Origin: an uncultured Ilumatobacter sp.
Lineage (GTDB): Bacteria; Actinomycetota; Acidimicrobiia; Acidimicrobiales; Ilumatobacteraceae
NCBI GenBank assembly: GCA_937891565.1
Contig: CALAHA010000038.1
Span: 1-8,973, forward strand
DNA length: 8,973 nt
Direction of reading: 5' to 3'
Shown piece by piece: positions 1 through 6,043 of the stretch (within the stretch, counting starts at the first letter, position 1; each line of letters begins with the position of its first letter). The translations under genes were made by a program, and so were the position numbers. The notes beneath the pieces are model-generated. The model was not told the origin of the DNA. It was given only the letters and a program-made list of their open reading frames with translations, and did not search any database.

Positions 1-1136
1 ACACGCAGACGCGAGAGTAGATCGTCACGGTCGACATAGCAGCCAGTGAGGACTCGCGATCCGGCACCCGGATCGAATGCATCGCGACCATGCAACATTC
101 GCCGATTGTCGAAGCCGATGATGTCGCCGGGCTCGAAACGGGAGCGCAGCATGAACCGTTCGTCGTGGGCCACACGCGAAAAGATGCGCATCGCGTCGTA
201 GGCGCGCGGTACGTCGGCAGTTGACATATCCGGGGCAAGCCGGACCGGATAGAACGCACGCATGGTCAACTGTAAGCCCAGCTGACCGTGGTCGATGACC
301 GGGCCGATCCAGCGATGGTCGCCGTCGAGCGCCCGGTTGGCGAACACCCAGTTCAAGGTGGTGAGCGCCTCGTACTCGGCCGGATGATTCGCTTCGAGTT
401 CGGCGACGACGGCGAGCCCGTCGGTCATCCGTGATGCTCCACCTGCGACCGTGTTCTCGACGCAGTGCAGAAACTGGAAACCGGGCGGCGTCTCGCGCGT
501 CGGGAGGTCGGCGTGTTGGCCGAGATTCAGGCCCGTGTTTGCTGTTGAATCAGCGTCGAGACGGGCCTCGACCGTGAAGATGTTGCCGAAGTTCGACCCG
601 CGAATCGGGCCAATTCGTTGAATCAGCGTTTCGAGAAACGCCCGATCGGCCGGAGTGTTCCGGAGTCGGGCAAAGCCGTACGTGTGCATTGCTCGTAGCC
701 AGTCGCCGAACACCACAGTGTCATCGAGCACCGATCCGCCATCGAAAGACGGCGGTTCGTCGAGCATGTCGGTCGTCCAGACTGTCAACGGACCAGGAAC
801 CGCTTCGGGTCGATGACTCTGGGTAGCGACTGCCCGCAACCATCCGGGGTGAACAATCGACTGCACACCATCGCGCCAGGTCAACTCGAGCGCCCCGTCA
901 TCGGTTCGTCGAGCGGTCGACAGGAACGATGCCTCAGGCAAGTCGGCTGGGTCGACTGTGCTCTCTCGGGTGACTGGATCGATCGCTCGCGAGTTCTCGA
1001 AAAGCCAGAGCGAGTAGCAGTCGAGATCGAGCCCATCAGCCCAGATGACATGTACGTTCGGCAACACGCCGTCAACGATGCTGATCGGCACCCACGTATA
1101 CGTAGCAAAGTCCGGAGTGGGCATCACCTCAATCAT
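1..1136 (-). CDS. Gamma-butyrobetaine hydroxylase-like 2-oxoglutarate/Fe(II) dioxygenase (3' end cut by window edge)
   Basis: I translated the minus strand from ATG at 1136 and it stays open to base 1, giving 378 complete codons. The C-terminal two thirds is a TauD/BBOX-type dioxygenase. The Fe(II) ligands are visible as GQHADLP (His208, Asp210) and RMLHGRDAF (His349). Arg361 in GSRVLTGCYVDRDD is the expected 2-oxoglutarate anchor, and DDLLSRLR matches the family C-terminus, so only about 10-20 residues should be missing. The first ~110 residues match the N-terminal accessory domain (VIWADGL, LWLFENS, PGWLRA). This family hydroxylates gamma-butyrobetaine (carnitine synthesis) or trimethyllysine. 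Two features argue against assigning that substrate. The Cys3His zinc ligands are absent (N-S-R-A-I-D-P where N-C-P-C-x-D-C is usual, and DGV where DGH is usual). The AYT tyrosine of the trimethylammonium cage is Asn200. An ATG at 1154 is followed at once by a stop. The gene starts 21 bp after the upstream hydroxylase, so co-transcription is likely. The family is clear; the substrate is unknown. Confidence 0.9.
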   Translation of the reverse strand, partial: MIEVMPTPDFATYTWVPISIVDGVLPNVHVIWADGLDLDCYSLWLFENSRAIDPVTRESTVDPADLPEASFLSTARRTDDGALELTWRDGVQSIVHPGWLRAVATQSHRPEAVPGPLTVWTTDMLDEPPSFDGGSVLDDTVVFGDWLRAMHTYGFARLRNTPADRAFLETLIQRIGPIRGSNFGNIFTVEARLDADSTANTGLNLGQHADLPTRETPPGFQFLHCVENTVAGGASRMTDGLAVVAELEANHPAEYEALTTLNWVFANRALDGDHRWIGPVIDHGQLGLQLTMRAFYPVRLAPDMSTADVPRAYDAMRIFSRVAHDERFMLRSRFEPGDIIGFDNRRMLHGRDAFDPGAGSRVLTGCYVDRDDLLSRLR

Positions 1137-1157
1137 CGCCAGCGAAGATTACATGGC

Positions 1158-1826
1158 TCAGCCGAGGGTCCGCGCCGTCTCACTCAGCACCACAGCTGAG
1201 CGGTCGGCCGGCAAGGTCCGGGCCAGCCGGTCGCCGGTGTCGATCGTGACCCCCAGCCAGTAGCTCTCGTTCCGAAAATGATGGAGCCGGTGGTTCTTGG
1301 CGAGCTGGGAGTAATAACGGGAGCGGGGTCGATACCGCGAGTGTACGAGCAGGTGGACCCACTCGTAATGCAACAGTGCACCGAGCCCAGCGGACACAAC
1401 GGTGGCCCCGATCGCTCGGGCTGAAGAAATGCCGAGCAGTGAAAGGCCGCCCGCTGCAACGGCCACCGGAGCAATGATCGCCAGACACGATCCAATCGCA
1501 TTCGGTCGACGCAGCAGTAACCACTCCATGTCATCCGGGTCACGGTGGTGCCGCTCGTGAGAGTCGCGTGTGCCCAGCAGTTCGGCCAGCGTTGAGCCGG
1601 GCTCGGCATGCAGTAGTCGACGGTGGATGACCCACTCCACCGGGCCCAATGCAACAACGACCGCGAGCACCCCAAGCGCGTCGCCGAACGACCAGTTGCC
1701 CAATGCCAAACGGACGACAGCCGAGAAACAAGTCGCAACGATAACCACGCGGCAAGACGCTGATCGGGCGAAGGAGCGGACCGCTTCGCCGAGCGAGGTG
1801 ATGTCCCTGGCGCGGTGCACAATCAC
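1158..1826 (-). CDS. Histidine-box membrane hydroxylase (fatty acid hydroxylase / sterol desaturase / CrtZ-like superfamily)
   Basis: A 222-residue membrane protein carrying the full set of di-iron histidine boxes: H68-x4-H73 (EWVIHRRLLHA), H90-x2-HH94 (DSHERHHRDP), histidines 153, 158 and 162 (HYEWVHLLVH), and H179-x2-HH183 (NHRLHHFRNESYW). Hydrophobic segments lie near residues 27-40, 46-66, 112-134 and 138-158. This layout is that of the oxygen-dependent hydroxylases acting on fatty acids, sterols or carotenoids in the membrane; the size is near that of small bacterial and CrtZ-like members. The substrate cannot be read from the sequence. Two GTG starts are possible, at 1826 and 1820. The second lies 7 nt after a TACCGT hexamer (1828-1833), which would fit a leaderless transcript from 1820. 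The gene is the first of a likely two-gene operon with the 2-oxoglutarate dioxygenase, so both products would be iron-dependent oxygenases. Confidence 0.85.
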   Translation of the reverse strand: MIVHRARDITSLGEAVRSFARSASCRVVIVATCFSAVVRLALGNWSFGDALGVLAVVVALGPVEWVIHRRLLHAEPGSTLAELLGTRDSHERHHRDPDDMEWLLLRRPNAIGSCLAIIAPVAVAAGGLSLLGISSARAIGATVVSAGLGALLHYEWVHLLVHSRYRPRSRYYSQLAKNHRLHHFRNESYWLGVTIDTGDRLARTLPADRSAVVLSETARTLG

Positions 1827-1864
1827 TACGGTACGTCAGGCGTCCGCTGGATGCAGATCGGTGC

Positions 1865-1878
1865 TTCCAACGTTGGAA
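1865..1878. promoter_or_regulatory. 14-bp perfect palindrome, candidate operator
   Basis: TTCCAACGTTGGAA reads the same on both strands with no central gap. It sits in the divergent region between the hydroxylase start (1820/1826) and the FrhB-like start (1960). A dimeric repressor or activator site is the simplest reading, but no regulator gene is in view, so this is inference from position and symmetry. Confidence 0.4.
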
Positions 1879-1890
1879 AGGACGTCTGAC

Positions 1891-1903
1891 TCACGCGGCG
1901 TGA
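1891..1903. promoter_or_regulatory. Second inverted repeat in the divergent promoter region
   Basis: TCACGC and GCGTGA are perfect inverted 6-mers around one central G. The repeat lies 12 bp to the right of the 14-bp palindrome and upstream of the putative -35 at 1922. It could be a second operator or a DNA-only symmetry of no consequence. Confidence 0.3.
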
Positions 1904-1921
1904 AATTCGGTGGCGGGTGGG

Positions 1922-1960
1922 TTGATGTTGCCGCGGCCACGCGGCGTACAGTCGCCTGCA
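1922..1960 (+). promoter_or_regulatory. Candidate leaderless promoter of the FrhB-like gene
   Basis: A TTGATG element (1922-1927) is followed after 19 bp by TACAGT (1947-1952), which lies 7 nt before the A of the start codon at 1960. No Shine-Dalgarno sequence precedes that ATG. The geometry fits transcription starting at or next to the initiation codon, as is common in Actinobacteria. The call rests on motif spacing only. Confidence 0.45.
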
Positions 1961-3243
1961 TGACGACGATTGAAACGCCAGCCGACGCTGCCCCCAAGAA
2001 GGAGCGCTGGACAGCGCAGTGGAAAGAGCTGTACAGCGAAGTCATCACCAACAACCTGTGCACCGGCTGCGCTGGTTGCGTCGTCACCTGCCCCCACGAT
2101 GTGATCGGGTATGAACACGAAGAGGGTAAGTACATCCCTTTCCACATCGAAGAAGAGTTGGGCCTCGACAACTGCATCCACGGTGAGAAGGGTTGCACCA
2201 CATGTACCCGCGCCTGCCCTCGCTTTCGCGCCTGGGAGCCCGCTGCCGATATGCACCTGTTCGGCCGTGTCCGCGAACCCGACGAAATGGCCGGCATCTG
2301 GCGTCAGCTCTACCTCACCCGTGCGAGCGACGAGATGGTCAACAAGATGGGCCAAGATGGCGGCCTCGTGTCAGCGATGCTCATTTGGCTGCGCGAACAC
2401 GACTACATCGACGCAGCCCTGGTGTCTGGCGTCGAAGAGGACGACGCGTGGAAGGCCAAGCCGGCCGTCGTGTCTACCCGCGAAGAGATCCTCGCCACCG
2501 CAGGTTCGCGTTACACCTACTCCGCTAACCCGCTCGCACTCCGCGAGGCCAAAGAAAAAGGCTTCAAGCGGCTCGCCCTCGTCGGCATGGGTTGCCAAAC
2601 CTCATCGCCGCCGGTCATGTGGGACCGCAAAGCCGGCAAGGTGAGTAAGCCGTTCCTGTTCAACATTGGCCTGCTCTGTTCCAAGACATTCGATGATGCC
2701 ATCTTCGAAGAACTCTTCGAGGCCAAGTACGGCCTGAAGAAGCAAGACATGGTGAAGATGAACATCAAGGGCGCCTTCCAGATCTGGATGAAAGATGGCT
2801 CTTACCACGAGATCAACCTGAAGGAATGCCACGCTTGGACTCGCGAAGGCTGCAAGACATGCCCCGACTTCGCGGCCGAACATTCTGACGTCGCCACGGG
2901 CGGCATCGGCGAAGACAACGACTGGACACTCACCATCGTGCGTACCGAACTCGGTGAGGAAGTCATCGAGCGGATGATCGCTGACGGCTCGATCCTTGCG
3001 AAGCCAGCGCAGACCGACGAGACCGCAATGCGTCTGCTGCGACTGCTGTCGATCGTCAGCCGCCGTCGTTGGCCTGAAGGCGCTGACCTCGCGCCGGCAA
3101 TTGGTGTGCCGCCGCCCAAGAAGAAGGCTGCAGCGGTCACGGCCGAACCGGCAGCCGATGCCAAGCCTGACGAGCCGAAGGCTGCCGACGCGAAAGCTGC
3201 CGAAGCGAAAGCCGAGCCGGCGTCAGAACCAAAGAAAGACTGA
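1960..3243 (+). CDS. FrhB/FdhB-type coenzyme F420 hydrogenase/dehydrogenase beta-subunit-like Fe-S flavoprotein
   Basis: A 427-residue protein. The frame is open further upstream to 1570, but that stretch is antisense to the hydroxylase; ATG 1960, just downstream of TACAGT, is the sensible start. Residues 34-44 (CTGCAGCVVTCP) are a ferredoxin-type Cys-x2-Cys-x2-Cys-x3-Cys cluster motif. A second set follows at Cys72, Cys79, Cys82 and Cys86. The FrhB C-terminal domain shows GMGCQTSS (near 209-216), Cys240, and Cys290 with Cys298-x2-Cys301 in CKTCPDFAAEHSD, then GGIGEDN. Known relatives move electrons between F420 or ferredoxin and an FAD-bound substrate; they include the hydrogenase and formate dehydrogenase beta subunits and the hydroxymethyl-chlorophyll reductase group. 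The gene stands alone, with no hydrogenase or dehydrogenase partner in the window, so the substrate is unknown. Residues 383-427 form an Ala/Lys/Glu/Pro-rich tail with imperfect AADAK-type repeats, which is not part of the core fold. A hairpin terminator starts 4 bp after the stop. Confidence 0.88.
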   Translation: MTTIETPADAAPKKERWTAQWKELYSEVITNNLCTGCAGCVVTCPHDVIGYEHEEGKYIPFHIEEELGLDNCIHGEKGCTTCTRACPRFRAWEPAADMHLFGRVREPDEMAGIWRQLYLTRASDEMVNKMGQDGGLVSAMLIWLREHDYIDAALVSGVEEDDAWKAKPAVVSTREEILATAGSRYTYSANPLALREAKEKGFKRLALVGMGCQTSSPPVMWDRKAGKVSKPFLFNIGLLCSKTFDDAIFEELFEAKYGLKKQDMVKMNIKGAFQIWMKDGSYHEINLKECHAWTREGCKTCPDFAAEHSDVATGGIGEDNDWTLTIVRTELGEEVIERMIADGSILAKPAQTDETAMRLLRLLSIVSRRRWPEGADLAPAIGVPPPKKKAAAVTAEPAADAKPDEPKAADAKAAEAKAEPASEPKKD

Positions 3244-3247
3244 TCAG

Positions 3248-3276
3248 GACGGCGTGGCGCCTGGCGTCACGCCGTT
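3248..3276. terminator. Bidirectional hairpin terminator between convergent genes
   Basis: The left arm 3248-3260 and right arm 3264-3276 form 13 consecutive pairs, including two G-T wobbles, around a 3-nt CTG loop. The core ACGGCGTG/CACGCCGT is perfect. It begins 4 bp after the FrhB-like stop and lies between that gene and the convergent lipoprotein stop at 3290. On the minus strand it is followed by a T-rich stretch (TCTTTCTTT), so it may serve both directions. Confidence 0.6.
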
Positions 3277-3289
3277 GCTCAATCGTTGT

Positions 3290-3601
3290 TCAATTGCTGC
3301 ACTCGGCGAGATCGGCCTCGAAGAGGTCGAGCGCCGTACCGGGGCCAGCGTCGGTCGCGGCCTTGGTGATCGCTTCGTAATCTGAGTCGGAATAGGTCTC
3401 GAGCTTGCCAAACAGGCAGTCACGGACTTCCTGCGTGATCTGGCCCTGAATGAGTGCCGTATCGACGATGTCTTCGGCGACGCGCCGGTTGCCCGGATCA
3501 GAGTTACACGCACTCAGACCGAGCACGGCGACGACCGCGACACCGGCAACTCGCAGGCGACGGGTGGTCGCAGTATGGCGGGGCTGGCGCTTCGAGTTCA
3601 C
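3290..3601 (-). CDS. Small putative lipoprotein of unknown function
   Basis: A 103-residue product starting at GTG 3601. The N-terminus has a basic region (TTRRLR), a hydrophobic core (residues 18-29) and a lipobox LSAC with the lipidated cysteine at residue 32, so the mature protein of about 72 residues should be anchored to the outer face of the membrane. The mature part is acidic and holds two further cysteines (in RDCLFGK and AECSN), which could form a disulfide outside the cell. The phrase AEDIVDTALIQGQITQEVRDCL looks helical. I do not recognise the family. The start is supported by a TAGCCT hexamer at 3611-3616 on the minus strand, 9 nt upstream, with no Shine-Dalgarno sequence. The double arginine at residues 14-15 could indicate Tat export, though this is weak. 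It diverges from the alpha/beta hydrolase with only 31 bp between starts. Confidence 0.72.
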   Translation of the reverse strand: MNSKRQPRHTATTRRLRVAGVAVVAVLGLSACNSDPGNRRVAEDIVDTALIQGQITQEVRDCLFGKLETYSDSDYEAITKAATDAGPGTALDLFEADLAECSN

Positions 3602-3632
3602 AGAGGCGAAAGGCTACTGGCACGATGAGGGG

Positions 3633-4547
3633 ATGCCGCTCCACCACGAGGCTCGCACGCTGCTCGACATGATGGAGGCAATCGGTGCACCGCCGCTTGA
3701 TTCGCAACCACCAGCCGAAGCGCGGGTGGCCCGCAAGGCACTGGCGGCCGATCCGACCGAGCAGTGCCACGAGATTGTCGAAATTGACGCCGGCGGCGTT
3801 CCCGCCCGCTTGTATCGCGCAGCACCAACTGGAACGACGCCAGGGCTACTCGTGTTCATCCACGGAGGCGGCTGGGTAATCGGCGATCTCGACAGCCACG
3901 ACAACGTCTGTCGATCGCTGACCAACCGCAGCGGGTTGACCGTGCTCAGCGTCGACTACCGACTGGCGCCCGAGGACCCGTTCCCTGCGGGGCTCGACGA
4001 CTGCAGTGCAGCAACACTGTGGGCCTACGAACACGCCGACGAACTCGGCATCGACCCGACACGCATTGCCATCGGCGGCGACTCAGCGGGCGCGAACATC
4101 GCCGCCGTCGTCTGCCACGAAACCACCGTGCCACTCGGCTTCCAGCTGTTGATCTACCCGGTGGTCGATGCCCGGATGAACACGAAGTCCTACGACGAGA
4201 ACGGCGAGGGCTATTTCTTGACGAAGAGTTCGATGCAGTGGTTTACCGACCACTACCTGTCGGGTGGCGCGGGCACGCCCGATGACCCACGTGTTTCACC
4301 GTTCCTCGCATCGGATGAGGTATTGGCCGCTGGTCCGCCGGCGCTGGTTATCACCGCCGGCTTTGACCCGCTCAGAGACGAGGGCATCGCATACGCCGAT
4401 CGGCTGTCATCGGTCGGAGTCGTGGTGAGTCATGTCCACTTTTCCGGCCAAATCCACGCCTTCTACTCGCTCCCCGACCAACTCGGTGACGCTCGGCTCG
4501 CACACGCTCTGTCAGCGCAGGCACTCGTCGCCGCGCTTGGTTCCTGA
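3633..4547 (+). CDS. Alpha/beta hydrolase, hormone-sensitive lipase (HSL / family IV) type esterase
   Basis: A 304-residue cytoplasmic esterase. Hallmarks are the oxyanion-hole motif HGGGW (77-81), the nucleophile elbow GDSAG (149-153, Ser151), the acid in FDPLRDE (Asp245) and the catalytic histidine in SGQIHAF (His275). YRLAPEDPFPAGLDD (109-123) is the usual segment between the oxyanion hole and the nucleophile. The family hydrolyses short-chain carboxyl esters; the natural substrate is not predictable. The frame is open upstream to 3450, but that region is antisense to the lipoprotein gene, and the family N-terminus (arginine and leucines of EARTLLDMMEAIGAPPL) begins right after ATG 3633. 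GAGGGG abuts the ATG, too close for a normal ribosome binding site. The 3' end overlaps the convergent uracil-DNA glycosylase frame by 85 bp, and a strong hairpin follows 5 bp after the stop. Confidence 0.9.
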   Translation: MPLHHEARTLLDMMEAIGAPPLDSQPPAEARVARKALAADPTEQCHEIVEIDAGGVPARLYRAAPTGTTPGLLVFIHGGGWVIGDLDSHDNVCRSLTNRSGLTVLSVDYRLAPEDPFPAGLDDCSAATLWAYEHADELGIDPTRIAIGGDSAGANIAAVVCHETTVPLGFQLLIYPVVDARMNTKSYDENGEGYFLTKSSMQWFTDHYLSGGAGTPDDPRVSPFLASDEVLAAGPPALVITAGFDPLRDEGIAYADRLSSVGVVVSHVHFSGQIHAFYSLPDQLGDARLAHALSAQALVAALGS

Positions 4548-5272
4548 GTGAGCGGTGACACTGTGCCTCGCACAGTGTCGCCGGCGAGTTCGTTGGCGCG
4601 AGTGAAGACGGCGTCGAGCATTGGTTCGGTCAGCCGCTTCGTGAACGTATTTTGCTGACTGACGTGATAGCTGCAAATGACGGTGAGTTCGCGGCCCTCG
4701 GATGAGGTGACGGGCACTTCGACTCCGTGACCGAACTTCGGTTTCGGACGGACACTAAAGAAGTTCATCGCTGCGTCGTACCCGAACGTGCCGAGACAGA
4801 TGACGACAGTCGCACCAGACAGCGCTTCGAGTTCGCGCACCAAAAACGGTCGGCACCCGTCGCGTTCAGTCGTTGTGGGCTTGTTCAAGGGCGGGGCGCA
4901 CTTGACGGCCGACGTGACCCAGGCGTTGGTGAGCATCAATCCGTCGGCGCTGGACGTGGACTCGGCCTGGTTGGCCAAGCCGGCTGTATGCATCGAGCGA
5001 AACAACCAGTCCCCGCTGCGGTCGCCGGTGAACATCCGTCCGGTCCGGTTGGCTCCGTGGGCGGCAGGAGCGAGCCCCAGAATCACGATCTGTGCGGCTG
5101 GATCGCCGAAACCGGAGATTGCCTTACCCCAGTAGTCGTCGTCGCGATACGCCGCTCGCTTCTCGACAGCCACCTGCTCACGCCACTCGACCAGCCTCGG
5201 GCAGGCCCGACAGCCGTGGATCTCCTGGGTCAGAACCTTCAGTGACTTTGTGCGCTCGGCGGGCGTCGGCAT
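4463..5272 (-). CDS. udgB: Type 5 uracil-DNA glycosylase (UdgB-like), 4Fe-4S
   Basis: A 269-residue base-excision repair enzyme that removes uracil, and in characterised UdgB proteins also other deaminated bases, from DNA. Cys21, Cys24 (GCRACPRL), Cys125 (SAVKCAPP) and Cys140 (RDGCRPF) are placed as the iron-sulfur ligands of this family. Motif A reads GLAPAAHGANRTGR (66-79) followed by FTGDRSGDWL; the Ala-Ala-His form, lacking the Asp or Asn of other UDG families, is typical of type 5. The second active-site motif is HVSQQNTFTKRL (from His203), with Val where Pro is more usual. The conserved part ends near residue 230; residues 231-269 are a low-conservation-looking tail that partly reads antisense through the hydrolase gene. 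The ATG at 5272 has no Shine-Dalgarno sequence but lies 8 nt after TACTGT, consistent with a leaderless message. Confidence 0.92.
   Translation of the reverse strand: MPTPAERTKSLKVLTQEIHGCRACPRLVEWREQVAVEKRAAYRDDDYWGKAISGFGDPAAQIVILGLAPAAHGANRTGRMFTGDRSGDWLFRSMHTAGLANQAESTSSADGLMLTNAWVTSAVKCAPPLNKPTTTERDGCRPFLVRELEALSGATVVICLGTFGYDAAMNFFSVRPKPKFGHGVEVPVTSSEGRELTVICSYHVSQQNTFTKRLTEPMLDAVFTRANELAGDTVRGTVSPLTQEPSAATSACADRACASRASPSWSGSE
4553..4583. terminator. Strong hairpin at the hydrolase 3' end, inside the UdgB frame
   Basis: Fourteen consecutive pairs (4553-4566 with 4570-4583, one G-T wobble) enclose a CTC loop; the central 10-mer GACACTGTGC/GCACAGTGTC is perfect. It starts 5 bp after the hydrolase stop, which makes it the hydrolase terminator. 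No T tract follows on either strand, so Rho-independent efficiency is uncertain. On the minus strand the same bases encode UdgB residues near 230-240. Confidence 0.55.
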
Positions 5273-5309
5273 TGGAACCGACAGTAGGTTGGACTTCTCA
5301 TGGCGACAA
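5272..5309 (-). promoter_or_regulatory. Candidate promoter of udgB
   Basis: On the minus strand TTGTCG (5304-5309) is followed after exactly 17 bp by TACTGT (5281-5286), then 8 nt to the ATG at 5272. Spacing and hexamers fit a housekeeping-type promoter giving a leaderless or nearly leaderless mRNA. The -35 lies within the first codons of the divergent phosphatase gene. Confidence 0.5.
5285..5300 (+). promoter_or_regulatory. Candidate -10 element of the phosphatase-DUF3090-SCO1664 operon
   Basis: TAGGTT at 5285-5290 lies 9 nt before ATG 5300 with no Shine-Dalgarno sequence between. It shares two base pairs with the udgB -10 on the opposite strand. No convincing -35 is seen, so this is a weak call based on position. 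Confidence 0.35.
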
Positions 5310-6043
5310 CAACTGGCACCAAGAAATCAGCAGCACCCAAGCGTGCGGCCAAGCAAGCGGCGACGAAGACCTCACCTCGGACCAAGGCCACTCCGAAGAA
5401 GCGTGATGCCAACCAGGGGCCGAAGCCGACGACCATTCTGATGGTTCGTCATGGCCAGACACCGACGACCGGCAAAGTCTTGCCAGGTCGCGCCAAGGGC
5501 CTACACCTCGCCGACCTGGGCCACGAGCAGGCCAAAATCGCCGCACTTCGTCTCGCCGAACTCAAGATCGACGCCGTGTACAGCTCGCCGCTCGAGCGGG
5601 CCAAAGAAACCGCCGCGCCGATCTCGGCCGCCTGCGGCCTGAAGACGCAGATCGAACGCGGCCTCTTCGAATGCGACTTCGGCGACTGGACCGGCAAAGA
5701 ACTCAAGGATCTGATGAAGCTCCCAGAATGGCAGACCGTGCAACGTGCACCGTCGACGTTCCGGTTCCCGAACGGCGAGAGCTTCACCGAAATGCAGACC
5801 CGTATGGTCGGAGCGCTCGACAAGCTGCGCAAGCTGCACCCCGGCGGCACGATCGTCTGTGTCAGCCACGCCGACACGATCAAGGCAGCCGTTGCGCACG
5901 CTATGGGCACCCACATCGACCTGTTCCAGCGCATTGTCATCAGCCCGGCGTCGATTAGTGCTGTCACCTGGCACGCCGGCGGCCCAATTGTGCTCGCGGT
6001 CAACTCGACCGGCCGGCCACTCACCGAGTTGAAGCCTGCATGA
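5300..6043 (+). CDS. Histidine phosphatase family protein, MSMEG_4193 type (phosphoglycerate-mutase fold)
   Basis: A 247-residue protein. Residues 44-247 form a branch-2-like histidine phosphatase domain: the phosphoacceptor in VRHGQT (Arg50, His51), SSPLERAKET (Arg100), the acid Glu124 in GLFECDFGDWTG, and the second histidine His190 in VCVSHAD. Family members are annotated as probable phosphomutases or phosphatases; the mycobacterial homologue Rv2135c has, from memory, been described as a phosphatase. This is the first gene of the actinobacterial three-gene cassette: its stop overlaps the DUF3090 start in ATGA. Residues 1-43 are unusual: a tail rich in Lys, Ala, Thr and Pro with about a dozen basic residues and no hydrophobic core, resembling histone H1-like tails rather than a signal peptide. 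A shorter start inside the domain would need ATG at the LMVRHG methionine, which would remove the first beta strand, so the long start is preferred. Confidence 0.9.
   Translation: MATTTGTKKSAAPKRAAKQAATKTSPRTKATPKKRDANQGPKPTTILMVRHGQTPTTGKVLPGRAKGLHLADLGHEQAKIAALRLAELKIDAVYSSPLERAKETAAPISAACGLKTQIERGLFECDFGDWTGKELKDLMKLPEWQTVQRAPSTFRFPNGESFTEMQTRMVGALDKLRKLHPGGTIVCVSHADTIKAAVAHAMGTHIDLFQRIVISPASISAVTWHAGGPIVLAVNSTGRPLTELKPA

Noticed and set aside
1152..1154. ATG on the minus strand as the start of the dioxygenase
   Set aside because: The next codon is TAA; the usable start is ATG 1136.
813..1199. A 128-codon plus-strand frame near the left end
   Set aside because: It is antisense to the 2-oxoglutarate dioxygenase, whose catalytic residues and domain order are clear on the other strand.
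1570..1959. A 130-residue N-terminal extension of the FrhB-like protein
   Set aside because: It would read antisense through the hydroxylase and its promoter region, and it has no conserved features; ATG 1960 follows a good -10 element.
1960..3243. Part of an F420-reducing hydrogenase or formate dehydrogenase operon
   Set aside because: No alpha, gamma or maturation subunit genes flank it; it is a stand-alone family member.
3450..3632. A 61-residue N-terminal extension of the esterase
   Set aside because: It is antisense to the lipoprotein signal-peptide region, and the family N-terminus begins at ATG 3633.
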